A DNA stretch of 49,109 bases from an uncultured Flavobacteriales bacterium (GTDB taxonomy: Bacteria > Bacteroidota > Bacteroidia > Flavobacteriales_D > Sanyastnellaceae), in the NCBI GenBank assembly GCA_943787435.1, contig CALSMK010000010.1:1-49109 (forward strand), read 5' to 3'. The notes beneath the pieces were generated by a model, which had not been told where the DNA came from, made no database searches, and saw only the letters and a program-made list of their open reading frames with translations. The position numbers were made by a program, and so were the translations under genes. Positions 8,089 to 17,160 of the stretch are shown here, piece after piece (the first letter of the stretch is position 1; each line of letters opens with the position of its first letter).

Positions 8089-8799
8089 TCAGCCCCAAAC
8101 GTCCTCCATACCCAAAATGTTGTTGAACGGACCATCGTGGGCAACCAACCATTCAGCAGCTTGAACCGCACCACATCCAAAGCCTGACCGATCCTTGGCC
8201 GAGTGCTCCAAAACCAATCGGTCCACCTTGTTGTCCCAAGAAACTGTGTGGGTTCCGGGCACCCCGGGCAATCGTGAGGCCCCCACTTCGATGTGAGACG
8301 CCCCGCGGTTTTTTAAATCTTGGGCCAAGGCAATGGCTGTTCCGCTGGGCGCATCCTTCTTTCCTGTGTGATGAACTTCATCTACGCGCACCGAAAATTC
8401 ATGGCCTTGCAGTTCTTTTTGAACCTGAGCCAAAGCGCGTCGGAACAAATGCACACCCACAGAGAAATTGGGGGACCACAAAAACCGATGACCACCCTCG
8501 CGGACCTGTTCCTCCACTGTGTCCCTGTGGGATTCCCAGCCCGTGGTTCCACTCACCAAAGGGACACCCTGATCGCGACAAGCGGCAAACACTTCCAGTG
8601 CAGATTCAGGCAACGTAAAGTCAATCGCCACATCCACCTTGGGCCAAAGCCCTTTCTGGAGGTCCTTTCGGCCCCAGAGGTCCACCACAATATGGCCTCG
8701 GCGCTCCGCTTGCTCACGAACCATCTGCCCCATGCGACCGCGACCAATGATGAGCACGCGCAAAGTAGCGGGGTCACGTGAAGGGGAGGTGGTGTTCAT
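8089..8799 (-). CDS. dapB: 4-hydroxy-tetrahydrodipicolinate reductase
   Basis: 236 aa. DapB reduces 4-hydroxy-tetrahydrodipicolinate with NAD(P)H in the diaminopimelate/lysine pathway, feeding peptidoglycan. The dinucleotide site LIIGRGRMGQMV is at residues 16-27. VSGTTGW and the catalytic EVHHTGKKDAPSGTAIAL follow in the family order. It overlaps the DUF5683 gene by 3 bp of an ATGA junction. It is slightly shorter than proteobacterial DapB, usual for Bacteroidota. Confidence 0.95.
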   Translation of the reverse strand: MNTTSPSRDPATLRVLIIGRGRMGQMVREQAERRGHIVVDLWGRKDLQKGLWPKVDVAIDFTLPESALEVFAACRDQGVPLVSGTTGWESHRDTVEEQVREGGHRFLWSPNFSVGVHLFRRALAQVQKELQGHEFSVRVDEVHHTGKKDAPSGTAIALAQDLKNRGASHIEVGASRLPGVPGTHTVSWDNKVDRLVLEHSAKDRSGFGCGAVQAAEWLVAHDGPFNNILGMEDVWG

Positions 8800-9326
8800 T
8801 TGGCTGAAAGATTGACACGGCGAGTCTTGCCCGTTCCCAGGGGACGGCTCAATCGAATTCCCATGGTGGCGCCCACCCCAGGCATGTAGCCCAAGTCCTC
8901 CGAAACATCAAAACCAAGCAGGTGAGCATCCACATGGGCATCCACGATTTGAGCCCCCCAAATCAGAACGAGGGTCAACACGCTCTGCTCCAAGTTGGCT
9001 CGATGAAAGTCACGGCGCTCGCGAACACCTGACTCATCGAATGGGGTCACATAAATTGTGGTTGGATCTCCATCGGTCATGGCCAGGTATCCATCTCGAT
9101 ACCCCTTGTAGAGCGAGCCTTCGGTTTGAATAAAGTGTGCACTGACCCCCAATGCGCCATACACAATGGGCACCTTCCACCACTTGCCATTGTTGATTTG
9201 CCCCCAGCCGGGAACGGCAGCACTGTGCCAGGTGGTTCTTGAAATGCGGGCCTGCTCAGCTTCATCTTGAGCCAACGTAGTCAAGGCCGCCAACAACCCA
9301 AGCAACAAGGCCAACAAAGCCCTCAA
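8796..9326 (-). CDS. DUF5683 domain protein
   Basis: 176 aa with a signal peptide (MRALLALLLGLLAAL). The DUF5683 core WHSAAVPGWGQINNGKWWK lies near residues 33-51, followed by two hydrophobic segments (VYGALGVSAHFI and VLTLVLIWGAQIVDAHVDAHL). The function is unknown; the conserved place between parB and dapB in flavobacteria suggests an envelope or division-linked role. The start is TTG at 9326 inside the parB stop (TTGA), the same junction type as at 3599-3602. Confidence 0.85.
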   Translation of the reverse strand: MRALLALLLGLLAALTTLAQDEAEQARISRTTWHSAAVPGWGQINNGKWWKVPIVYGALGVSAHFIQTEGSLYKGYRDGYLAMTDGDPTTIYVTPFDESGVRERRDFHRANLEQSVLTLVLIWGAQIVDAHVDAHLLGFDVSEDLGYMPGVGATMGIRLSRPLGTGKTRRVNLSAK

Positions 9327-10261
9327 CGCGCGTCCAATTCGTCCAAGAGCTGTTGCAAATCTTCGGCGTCCTGGAAATAGAGCTCTATCCTTCCCGCGCC
9401 ATCCCCTTTGGCCTTGACGTCCAAGGACCGCCCCGAAAAGCGATTGCGCAAATGCGCCCGCATGGTTTGCATTTGAAGGCTCAATGCTGCGGCTCCAGAT
9501 TTACGTGATGGCTTTCTGCCCACAAGCTCACTGGCCTCTCGTTCAGTTTGCCGAACGTTCAAGCCCTTGTCCAAAATGCGCCGGTAAAGGGCCTTTTGAT
9601 TCTTCGGCTCTTGAAGCCCCGCCAAAACACGGGCATGGCCAAAACTCAAATGGCCCGCTGCAACGGACTGTTGAACCCCCGCTGGCAAACCCAACAAACG
9701 GATGTAGTTGGACACCGTAGAGCGCTGTTTTCCCACCCGCGAGGCCAACTCTTCTTGGGTCAAGGCGCACTCTTCCATCAAACGCCGAAAGCTGATGGCC
9801 ACCTCAATCGCATCGAGGTCCTCTCGCTGGATGTTCTCAACGAGCGCCATCTCCAGCATTTCCTGGTCATTGGCCTCTCGCACATAAGCCGGAACCTTGT
9901 CCAGGCCTGCCAATTGAGATGCTCGAAAACGGCGTTCTCCGGAAATCAATTGATACCGTGCCGCACTCATCCTTCGCACAGTCAAGGGCTGAATGATCCC
10001 CAATGTTCGGATGCTGTCGGCCAGCTCATTGAGCGCAAAAGGCTCAAAGGTTCGCCTGGGCTGATCGGGATTGGCTTCAATGGCACTGATCGGCAACAAG
10101 GCCACACGACCTGCCATGTCGACCGCGGCATCGTCGATGCCCGCTGCCTTTTTCCCAGGCCGCTTGACCTCTGACCCTTGTCCTTGGCTGGCTTGTTGGG
10201 CCTCCAAAAGGGCACCGAGCCCTCGACCCAAAGCCGGCTTTTTGTTTCCCTTTTTAGACAT
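9323..10261 (-). CDS. parB: Chromosome-partitioning protein ParB
   Basis: 312 aa. ParB binds parS, spreads as a CTP-dependent clamp and loads SMC near the origin. The N-terminal GRGLGALL ParA-contact motif is at residues 13-20. The Noc/ParB domain begins with LLPISAIEANPDQPRRTF and contains LISGERRFRASQLAGL (the GERRxRA CTP site). A helix-turn-helix includes LTQEELASRVGKQRSTVSNYIRLLGLP. The C-terminal dimerisation segment ends in DAEDLQQLLDELD. It lies 10 bp after parA. Location close to dnaA fits an origin-proximal position. Confidence 0.96.
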   Translation of the reverse strand: MSKKGNKKPALGRGLGALLEAQQASQGQGSEVKRPGKKAAGIDDAAVDMAGRVALLPISAIEANPDQPRRTFEPFALNELADSIRTLGIIQPLTVRRMSAARYQLISGERRFRASQLAGLDKVPAYVREANDQEMLEMALVENIQREDLDAIEVAISFRRLMEECALTQEELASRVGKQRSTVSNYIRLLGLPAGVQQSVAAGHLSFGHARVLAGLQEPKNQKALYRRILDKGLNVRQTEREASELVGRKPSRKSGAAALSLQMQTMRAHLRNRFSGRSLDVKAKGDGAGRIELYFQDAEDLQQLLDELDAR

Positions 10262-10271
10262 CAGTCGCCGC

Positions 10272-11123
10272 TCAGTTCAATTCTGGCTGAACCCCCGCAC
10301 CTTCAGATGGCAAACTGCCTTCCTCGTCCAAAAACTTCTCGGAGTTTGGCACTTTGGTGAGGTCGTTCTTTTGAAGAATTTCACGGGCCAAGTTCAAGTA
10401 GTTGATCGCGCCTTTGCACGTGGCATCGTGCATCACAATGGTCTCACCGTGACTTGGCGCTTCTCCCAACCTGGTGTTTCTGTGGATCAAGGTGTCAAAC
10501 ACCAAGTCCCTGAAGTGCATGCGAACCTCCTCGACCACTTGGTTGGACAACCTGAGGCGGGTGTCGTACATGGTCAACAGGATGCCTTCGATGGACAAGT
10601 CCGGATTCAATCCGCTCTGCACAATTTTGATTGTGTTGAGCAGCTTGCCCAATCCTTCCAAAGCGAAGTACTCGCATTGGACGGGAATCACCACGCTGTC
10701 AGCTGCAGAGAGTGCATTCAAGGTGATCAGGCCCAAGGAGGGGGAGCAATCGATCAAGATGAAGTCAAAGTCATCTTGGAGCGGAGCCAACGCTTTCTTC
10801 AGACGCTGCTCGCGTTCCGCTTCCCCAATCAATTCTATCTCGGCACCCACCAAATCGATGTGGGAGGGAATCAACCACAGGTTCGGATTGCCAGTTTCCA
10901 CAATCGCAGTTCGGGCATCCTCCTGCGCAATCAAGCACTGATAAGTTCCCTTCTCCACGGATTTCGGGTTGACACCAACACCAGACGTGCTGTTGGCCTG
11001 AGGATCCGCATCCACAAGCAGTGTTTTGTACTCGAGGGCACCCAAGCTTGCGCCCAGATTGATGGCAGTGGTGGTTTTGCCCACTCCGCCTTTTTGGTTT
11101 GCGATGGCGATGATTTTACCCAT
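10272..11123 (-). CDS. parA: Chromosome-partitioning ATPase ParA (Soj)
   Basis: 283 aa. ParA is the DNA-bound ATPase that moves ParB-parS complexes. The deviant Walker A KGGVGKTTTAINL is near residue 11, the switch I segment is VDADPQANSTSG, and Walker B is FDFILIDCSPSLG. I chose the ATG at 11123 (MGKIIAIANQKGG), the family start. A TTG two codons upstream overlaps the stop of the preceding hydrolase gene. It is co-transcribed with parB. Confidence 0.95.
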   Translation of the reverse strand: MGKIIAIANQKGGVGKTTTAINLGASLGALEYKTLLVDADPQANSTSGVGVNPKSVEKGTYQCLIAQEDARTAIVETGNPNLWLIPSHIDLVGAEIELIGEAEREQRLKKALAPLQDDFDFILIDCSPSLGLITLNALSAADSVVIPVQCEYFALEGLGKLLNTIKIVQSGLNPDLSIEGILLTMYDTRLRLSNQVVEEVRMHFRDLVFDTLIHRNTRLGEAPSHGETIVMHDATCKGAINYLNLAREILQKNDLTKVPNSEKFLDEEGSLPSEGAGVQPELN

Positions 11124-11125
11124 GT

Positions 11126-11824
11126 TCAAAAAGGAATGTCCAGCACTTCTGCAATGCCAGGTAAATGAAGTTGACCACCCGCAGCTGAAACAGCACGGAC
11201 AGCGGCCTCCCGATCAATTTCGATGGGAGGGAAAGTATTATAATGCATGCCAACCACCATCTGGCAGTCCAACATGTCCATGGCTGCAGGAACATCTGTC
11301 CAACCCATGGTGAACGTACCGCCAATGGGAAGGATGGCCACATCGGGCGGCCAAAGCCTTCCAATCATGGCCATGTCTGCATGCAGCGAGGTGTCTCCAG
11401 CGTGATAAATCCTGAGGTCTGAATCCTCCAACAAATAGCCGCAGGCAACGCCACCCGGTTGACCGTCTGGCAACGTGGAAGAATGCACCGCACCCACAAC
11501 GCGAACGTTGATTTCGGAGGATGTTCCTTGAAGGGCAAAGACAGCCCCGGGATTGATGGCGCGCACATGTTCCACACCTTTTTCAACGAACCAATTCGCC
11601 ACTTCGTACGGAGCGATCAATTCTGCACCCGACGACTTGGCCAAGAACTCCGCATCGGCCACATGGTCTTCGTGGCCATGGGTAATCAGGATGTGGGTGG
11701 GACGCAAGGCGTCGACGTCCACTTCTTTCGCCAAAGGATTGGAACGAATGAAAGGATCAACAAGCACCAAGAGACCGTGGGCCTCAAGCGCAAAACAGCT
11801 GTGTCCGTAATAATGGAGTCGCAT
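11126..11824 (-). CDS. UPF0173 metal-dependent hydrolase (metallo-beta-lactamase fold)
   Basis: 232 aa. The MBL-fold metal motif is ITHGHEDHVADAEFL, with further ligands in VHSS and YHAGDTSLHADM, and IGGTFTMGWTDVPAAMDML near the C-terminus, all typical of UPF0173 (YtkL) proteins. The natural substrate is unknown. The start is the ATG at 11824 (MRLHYYGHSCF), the family start; an upstream GTG- or TTG-type extension is not supported. It heads the par operon. A perfect TATATTTG box ends 12 nt before the start. Confidence 0.88.
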   Translation of the reverse strand: MRLHYYGHSCFALEAHGLLVLVDPFIRSNPLAKEVDVDALRPTHILITHGHEDHVADAEFLAKSSGAELIAPYEVANWFVEKGVEHVRAINPGAVFALQGTSSEINVRVVGAVHSSTLPDGQPGGVACGYLLEDSDLRIYHAGDTSLHADMAMIGRLWPPDVAILPIGGTFTMGWTDVPAAMDMLDCQMVVGMHYNTFPPIEIDREAAVRAVSAAGGQLHLPGIAEVLDIPF

Positions 11825-11836
11825 GGACGTGTCGCT

Positions 11837-11844
11837 CAAATATA
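11837..11844 (-). promoter_or_regulatory. -7 promoter box TATATTTG before the UPF0173-par operon
   Basis: Exact TAnnTTTG match on the minus strand, 12 nt before the ATG at 11824. The expected message would have a leader of only about 6-8 nt. No clear -33 element. Confidence 0.5.
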
Positions 11845-11874
11845 GCCGAGCAACCCCCTGAAGTTCAGGATGAA

Positions 11875-11883
11875 TTATCCACA
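11875..11883 (+). promoter_or_regulatory. Consensus DnaA box TTATCCACA
   Basis: A perfect 9-mer DnaA-box match in the short gap between the UPF0173 gene and the DUF3276 gene. About 0.4 such matches are expected by chance in a window of this size on both strands, so it may be accidental. It lies just upstream of the par operon, where DnaA control would make sense. Confidence 0.3.
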
Positions 11884-11914
11884 CGGAACCCCCGTTCCGC
11901 CAAGGTGCTGTGGC

Positions 11915-12286
11915 TCAGAGGTCTTCGAAACGAACGTCGGATTCACCTTCGCTCTGACCTTCAGATCGGCGAGGGCCATTGTGGTCCCCAGATTGGAAAT
12001 CTCCAGTCCCTTGCAACTCGCCGATTTTCTCGAGGGAATCGCGGAGACCGTCATGAAATTTCTCGAAATCCTCTTTGTAAAGGAACAGCTTGTGCTTGCT
12101 GTAGGTCACTTCACCAGAAGCATGGTTTTGACGCTTGCTCTCCGTGATGGTGAGGTAAAGGTCCTTCGCTCGCGTGGCTCGAATGTCGAAAAAATAGGTG
12201 CGCTTGCCAGCCTTCACCGAAATGGTATGGACGTCTTCCTCTCTTCGGTCGTTCTGTCCCCAATCTTGATTGCGATCGCCGCTCAT
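11915..12286 (-). CDS. PUR family DNA/RNA-binding protein (DUF3276)
   Basis: 123 aa. The core VHTISVKAGKRTYFFDIRAT, then DLYLTITESKR and SKHKLFLYKEDFEKFHDGL, is the PUR-alpha-like fold found in Bacteroidota and in Borrelia BpuR. These proteins bind single-stranded nucleic acid. The C-terminal tail is short, acidic and glycine/serine-rich. It is a stand-alone gene, 46 bp after the stop of the upstream large gene on the same strand. Confidence 0.85.
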   Translation of the reverse strand: MSGDRNQDWGQNDRREEDVHTISVKAGKRTYFFDIRATRAKDLYLTITESKRQNHASGEVTYSKHKLFLYKEDFEKFHDGLRDSLEKIGELQGTGDFQSGDHNGPRRSEGQSEGESDVRFEDL

Positions 12287-12332
12287 GTCTCCAATTTGTT
12301 GGAGCAGAAGTTAAGGCAATCCGATGCTGATT

Positions 12333-15029
12333 CTATCGAAACAGCTGAATCTGGCCTGTGTAGGTGAATGGAATCCGCAACTGGTCCTCCAAGTAGACTT
12401 GGTACAAGTACATCCCATCCGGGGCAAAATGGCCTCCTCCATTTACTTCTCCTTGCCAGACAGCAGAGGGGTCAGAGGTCATAAAGACCAGCTCACCCCA
12501 ACGGTTATAGACCGAACACTCATAAGCCGCCGTTCCCGTGGTCACTGGTTGCCAGGCGTCATTCACGCCATCGTTGTTGGGCGAGAAACTGTTTGGCGCA
12601 TAAAACAAGGTGCCATTGACACCAATTTCTCCTTGGGCCACATCGGTGCATCCATATTCATTGATCACTGTTTGCGTGACATTGAATACACCCGCTCCTT
12701 GAAAAATGTAACTGGGACTGGACTGATCACTGGATCCTCCATCTCCAAAATTGTAGAAGTGCTGGACTGCTCCTGTGCTCAGGTCCTCAACCTCTACATA
12801 AGGCTCCAAAATGTCGACAATGGTGGGCTCAATGCTGAAACCAGAGGTGGGCTCAGGATAAACCTCAATCAGGGCCGTTTTTGTTTCTGCCAATTCCTGA
12901 ACACAAAAACCTGTGGTGGACATTTCCAAGGTTACAGTGTAGGTTCCAGGCACCTCGTAAACATGGGTGGGTGTGGCCAATGAGGACGTGCTCCCATCCC
13001 CAAAATACCAAGTGTAACCGGCTGCCGTTTCGGTTTGAGAGAAGTTCTCAAAGCTGACAGGCAGTGGGGGACACCCTGAAGTGGGACCGCCCGTGAATCC
13101 AATGCTGGGATCGAACAACACTTCTACCTCTGCATCAAAATCCCGCTCACAACCTTCCGCAGTGACCGTCACTTCCACAGTGTAAATGCCGGGCTCTGGG
13201 TACGACACCCCTTGCAACACAGCGCCTGCTTGAAGAGAAGCGGTTCCCGGCGAGACATCCCAACTGAACGTAGCGCTTGGATCGGTCACACCAATGGCCT
13301 CGAAATTGAAGCTGTGCTCCTCAAAACATTCTGGTGCAGGCGTTTCGAAAAAAGGCTCCAACAGCCAAGCCACTTCAAAGACCTCTGAGGTGGTGTCGGG
13401 ACATTGAAAATCCGCTTGAGCAATCAGCTCTACCTCAAAGGTTCCGGGGCCATCATACGTCCAGGTGGGGAAGGCGTCAAAACTCACATCAAGGTTGCCT
13501 GCCTCACCAAACTCCCAGACGTAGGAGGTGGCATCCTCACTGTTGTTCTCGAACGTCAAGGAAAACCCGGTACAGAAATCGTCTTGCGGCACAATGGCGG
13601 CCACCGGCGGTGGGGGAGGTGTCCAATCTAAAACGCCATTGCCAATGCACCCGTTCTGCACAATGGTCAGCTCTGCTTCTACATCTTCGATTTGGTCGAA
13701 GCCAATCCCTCCCGGCGTCGCCAAGTCACTCAATCCGGTGGAAGCTTGATCACCAAAGTCCCAATTGAACGTGGCATCAGGATAGGAGTCGTCGGTTCCA
13801 AAGTCAAACACAGGGGTGCCTGACGAACAGTCAAAGCCCACCACTTCAAGCGTAGGTTCCACGGGCGCGAAAACCTCATATATCGAAGAACTGGAGTCCG
13901 CGCATGGCCATCCAGGGTTCGCAATCAGCAACACGTCATACACGCCAGGCTCGGGAAAGGTGAACGTGGGATTCTCCAAAATCGACGTGTCACTTTCGAT
14001 TCCATCTACACCAAAGTCCCACAAGAAGAATGTGGCATTGATGGAGAACTGCTGGAACTCCAAGGTTTCGCCGATGCACAGCTGCTCGCCAGTTTGATTC
14101 GCCACCAGCGATGTGATGTTCGGGTCACAGACCGTGACATTGAATTGGAAGTCGCGGTTGGACGTGCTGAGCAATGAGCCGTCTCTCCACTCCTCTACAC
14201 ATATGCCAATCACATATTGACCTGCAGTGGTGGGCGTTCCTGTGAGGAAGCCTGTGACCGGATCAATGGTGAAGGCTGGGTTGGCATCCAAAGGGTAAGT
14301 GGCAGAATAGCCAGGAGCCCAGTTGACCGGGGTATATGGGGGTCCATTGGGCGGATTCGGCGCCGGTTGATTGGGGGTTCCTCCAAAGAGGGGAGAACAC
14401 AAGATGTACGCCAAGCTGTCTCCATCCAAGTCGGTGGCGCTGTGGTCGAAGAAGAACTCGAACCCAGCACACAGGGCCACTGGCGGTAGACTGTTCCAAA
14501 CTGGGCTGCTGTTGTCCTCTGTCGTTTGAAGCGTTCCCGGAATCTGCGTGGTAAAGGTTGCCCCCGCATCGTCCGGGCTGTTCAGGTTGATGATGGATGG
14601 ATTCCGACAGCACCTTTGATAACTGAGCGTGAATCCTGTGGCAGACTCACCTATTTGGACCACCTGCTCGTAAACCGCTTGTTCCACGCAAACCGAAGCC
14701 GGAGGCGTCCCGCAAGGATTTTCCAATGAAACGGGGATTTCATCGACGTTTTGAAAGGACAAGGGGATGTTCAGAAGGTCCACCAACTGACCTGCAGAAT
14801 TGAAAACACCAACAGATGCTGCATCGTCGAAGCCCGTGCCATTTTGATTGGTGGGGCCACAGTCTCGATAAACAACAAGTCTGACCCTGTAATTGCCACC
14901 TCCCAAATCCTCGTAGCTGATCTCCCCACCTACGATGTGGGTGGCCCCTGCAGAAAGAGAAATCATCGTCAGCAGACCCAACAAGAGTTGGGGCAACTTT
15001 CTGCTCAGATGTCGTCTCAAAGCTATCAT
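12333..15029 (-). CDS. Secreted PKD-repeat protein with T9SS type B (gliding motility-associated) C-terminal domain
   Basis: 898 aa. A signal peptide (about 1-28) is followed by GATHIVGGEISYEDLGGGNY, a start common to large flavobacterial surface proteins. At least five PKD-like repeats show the core W-x-F-G-D/E, for example FNWDFGDQAST, YVWEFGEAG, YTWYFGDGS and FYNFGDGGS. The C-terminal 90 residues are the CHU_C/type B sorting domain: FYAPNSFSPNNDGVNDAW, then CSVYNRWGELVF and GQIQLFR at the end. Type B substrates are exported by T9SS and usually stay on the surface or are released. An adhesin or matrix protein is likely; the ligand is unknown. Confidence 0.9.
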   Translation of the reverse strand: MIALRRHLSRKLPQLLLGLLTMISLSAGATHIVGGEISYEDLGGGNYRVRLVVYRDCGPTNQNGTGFDDAASVGVFNSAGQLVDLLNIPLSFQNVDEIPVSLENPCGTPPASVCVEQAVYEQVVQIGESATGFTLSYQRCCRNPSIINLNSPDDAGATFTTQIPGTLQTTEDNSSPVWNSLPPVALCAGFEFFFDHSATDLDGDSLAYILCSPLFGGTPNQPAPNPPNGPPYTPVNWAPGYSATYPLDANPAFTIDPVTGFLTGTPTTAGQYVIGICVEEWRDGSLLSTSNRDFQFNVTVCDPNITSLVANQTGEQLCIGETLEFQQFSINATFFLWDFGVDGIESDTSILENPTFTFPEPGVYDVLLIANPGWPCADSSSSIYEVFAPVEPTLEVVGFDCSSGTPVFDFGTDDSYPDATFNWDFGDQASTGLSDLATPGGIGFDQIEDVEAELTIVQNGCIGNGVLDWTPPPPPVAAIVPQDDFCTGFSLTFENNSEDATSYVWEFGEAGNLDVSFDAFPTWTYDGPGTFEVELIAQADFQCPDTTSEVFEVAWLLEPFFETPAPECFEEHSFNFEAIGVTDPSATFSWDVSPGTASLQAGAVLQGVSYPEPGIYTVEVTVTAEGCERDFDAEVEVLFDPSIGFTGGPTSGCPPLPVSFENFSQTETAAGYTWYFGDGSTSSLATPTHVYEVPGTYTVTLEMSTTGFCVQELAETKTALIEVYPEPTSGFSIEPTIVDILEPYVEVEDLSTGAVQHFYNFGDGGSSDQSSPSYIFQGAGVFNVTQTVINEYGCTDVAQGEIGVNGTLFYAPNSFSPNNDGVNDAWQPVTTGTAAYECSVYNRWGELVFMTSDPSAVWQGEVNGGGHFAPDGMYLYQVYLEDQLRIPFTYTGQIQLFR

Positions 15030-15153
15030 CTCACATAGAACCGCTCAACTGCAGCAAAGTTGCATTTTCATTCAATGTTAGGGCCGATGGTGTCTGCCCG
15101 TTGCGAATGTCCGACCTTTGATCCGTTCGCTGAAAAAGTGAACCCCTTGATTT

Positions 15154-16764
15154 ATGATTGACACGCACAGCGCCGACGAAGAGTTGGCACACCAAGATGC
15201 GTCCCAGCCCACTTCGGGCAACCAAGAAGCCAAGGCGCCGGATGCGCCGACCGGGGACGCGAATGAAGAATCACCGGAGGAAGGCGCCTCCGAAGAACCC
15301 AAAAAAATTCCTTTCAGGGAATTGCCATTGTGCGATGCAGTCCAAGACGGGCTCGACGCCATGGGATTTGAATTGGCCACACCCATCCAGTCCCTGGCCA
15401 TCCCCCCATCTACAGAGGGGAAAGACGTGATTGGCATCGCGCAAACTGGAACCGGCAAGACGGCGGCTTTTTTGCTGCCCACCATGCACAACATCTACGA
15501 ATCGGGAGGAGGAGACCACATCAAGTGTCTCATCATCACGCCCACCCGTGAGTTGGCCCTGCAAATTGACCAAGCCTGTGAAGGGTTTGGTTACTTCTCG
15601 GGAACATCGAGCGTCGCCATTTATGGAGGTGGCAGCGGAAGTGATTTTGACCGCGAGAAAAACGCCCTCACCACTGGCGTAGACATTGCGATTGTGACCC
15701 CTGGTCGCATGCTGAGCCACATGAATTTGGGCTATGTCGACCTGTCCAAAATTGATGTTCTCATCCTGGACGAAGCCGACCGCATGCTGGACATGGGCTT
15801 CCTCGGCGACATCAACCGCATCACGGAACACTGCAATCCGAACAGGCAGACCTTGCTGTACAGCGCGACCATGCCTGAGCGCATCAACAAGCTGGCCACC
15901 ACCATGCTCAAGGACCCTGTCACGGTGCAAATTGCCCTCTCACGTCCTGCCGAAAAAGTCATGCAGGTGGCTTACCCTGTGCACGACGACCAGAAGCCCA
16001 AACTCCTGGTGAGCTTGCTCAAAGACCGCGGACTTGAATCCGTCATTGTCTTTTCTAGTCGGAAACGGTCAATCTCCATCATTGCCCGCTCACTTTCCAA
16101 AGCTGGATTGAATGTGGGCTCGATCAGTTCCGACTTGGATCAGAAAGACCGAGAAGACGTGATGCGCCGATTCCGGAACCGCAAGGTTCACGTGCTGGTG
16201 GCCACCGATGTGGTGAGCCGGGGCATTGACATCGACAACATCGAGATGGTCATCAACTATGATGTACCACCCAATGAGGAGGACTATGTGCACCGCATTG
16301 GCCGAACGGCTCGCGCCGGTCGGGGAGGAATTGGCATTACCCTGATCACACCAGGAGAGATGCGCAACTTCTCCAAAATCGAGCAGCTCATTCAAATGGA
16401 GGTTCGAAAAGAACCGCTGCCCAAAGAGCTTGGAGAAGGCCCTAAGTACGACCCCAACGCTCCTTCACACCGCGGTGGACGCAGTGGTGGAGGTGGCGGA
16501 CGCCACGGAGGCGGAAGGGGAGGAAACCGCCATGGCGGAGGGCGCTCCGGTGGAGGCCGTGGACGAGATGGCCGCAAAGGAGGTGGCGGGGGCAGACCCG
16601 AAGGTCACCGAAGCGAAGGCCAAGGCGGCCAAGGCTCCGAAGGTGGAAACCGGAACAAGGGCCGCAATGGGAAGAGGCGAAACGGAGGCGGAGGTCAAGG
16701 CGGCGGTCAAAATGGTGGCGGTGGCCAGAACAGAGGCGGTGGTCCATCAGGAAATCCCAGTTGA
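15154..16764 (+). CDS. DEAD-box RNA helicase with RGG-rich tail
   Basis: 536 aa. The Q motif is FRELPLCDAVQDGLDAMGF then TPIQ, with Walker A AQTGTGKT (97-104), DEAD at 206-209, SAT at 237-239, and motif VI HRIGRTARAGRGG near residue 380. The N-terminal 50 residues are acidic and low in complexity. From about residue 430 the tail is almost wholly Gly, Arg, His and Asn (RGG-like repeats), typical of RNA-binding and condensate-forming tails. It probably unwinds structured RNA in ribosome assembly or decay, like RhlE or CsdA. Divergent from the PKD gene, with 124 bp between. Followed after 3 bp by msrB. Confidence 0.93.
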   Translation: MIDTHSADEELAHQDASQPTSGNQEAKAPDAPTGDANEESPEEGASEEPKKIPFRELPLCDAVQDGLDAMGFELATPIQSLAIPPSTEGKDVIGIAQTGTGKTAAFLLPTMHNIYESGGGDHIKCLIITPTRELALQIDQACEGFGYFSGTSSVAIYGGGSGSDFDREKNALTTGVDIAIVTPGRMLSHMNLGYVDLSKIDVLILDEADRMLDMGFLGDINRITEHCNPNRQTLLYSATMPERINKLATTMLKDPVTVQIALSRPAEKVMQVAYPVHDDQKPKLLVSLLKDRGLESVIVFSSRKRSISIIARSLSKAGLNVGSISSDLDQKDREDVMRRFRNRKVHVLVATDVVSRGIDIDNIEMVINYDVPPNEEDYVHRIGRTARAGRGGIGITLITPGEMRNFSKIEQLIQMEVRKEPLPKELGEGPKYDPNAPSHRGGRSGGGGGRHGGGRGGNRHGGGRSGGGRGRDGRKGGGGGRPEGHRSEGQGGQGSEGGNRNKGRNGKRRNGGGGQGGGQNGGGGQNRGGGPSGNPS

Positions 16765-16767
16765 GCC

Positions 16768-17160
16768 ATGGAATCTCCCCTGAACAAGGATGACACTTTT
16801 CGAGAAAAACTGAGCCCAGAAGCCTATCGTGTTCTGAGGCAGAATGGGACAGAACGGCCCTTTTCAAGTGAGCTCAACCAAGAAACTCGGTCAGGGACCT
16901 ACCACTGTGCGGCTTGCGACACAGCCTTGTTCGCCCATACAGCCAAGTTTGACGCTGGCTGCGGATGGCCCAGTTTTGATGAAGAGATCCACAGCGACAA
17001 AATTCAACGCATCACAGACTCCAGTCATGGAATGATTCGCGTTGAAATTCGCTGTACCGAATGCGATTCTCATTTGGGGCATGTGTTTCCCGACGGTCCT
17101 ACAGAGACAGGAACCCGCCATTGTGTGAATGGCGTATCACTGTCGTTCAAACCCGATTGA
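16768..17160 (+). CDS. msrB: Peptide-methionine (R)-S-oxide reductase
   Basis: 130 aa, full length for a stand-alone MsrB. It reduces methionine-R-sulfoxide in proteins. The structural zinc site is C47/C50 (CAAC) and C96/C99 (CTEC). The catalytic Cys119 is in TRHCVNG. GCGWPSF and HLGHVF are also present. It begins 3 bp after the helicase stop, so it is probably co-transcribed. Confidence 0.96.
   Translation: MESPLNKDDTFREKLSPEAYRVLRQNGTERPFSSELNQETRSGTYHCAACDTALFAHTAKFDAGCGWPSFDEEIHSDKIQRITDSSHGMIRVEIRCTECDSHLGHVFPDGPTETGTRHCVNGVSLSFKPD

Noticed and set aside
10071-11168. 365-codon open frame on the plus strand opposite parA/parB
   Set aside because: Antisense shadow of two clearly identified genes; no family features.
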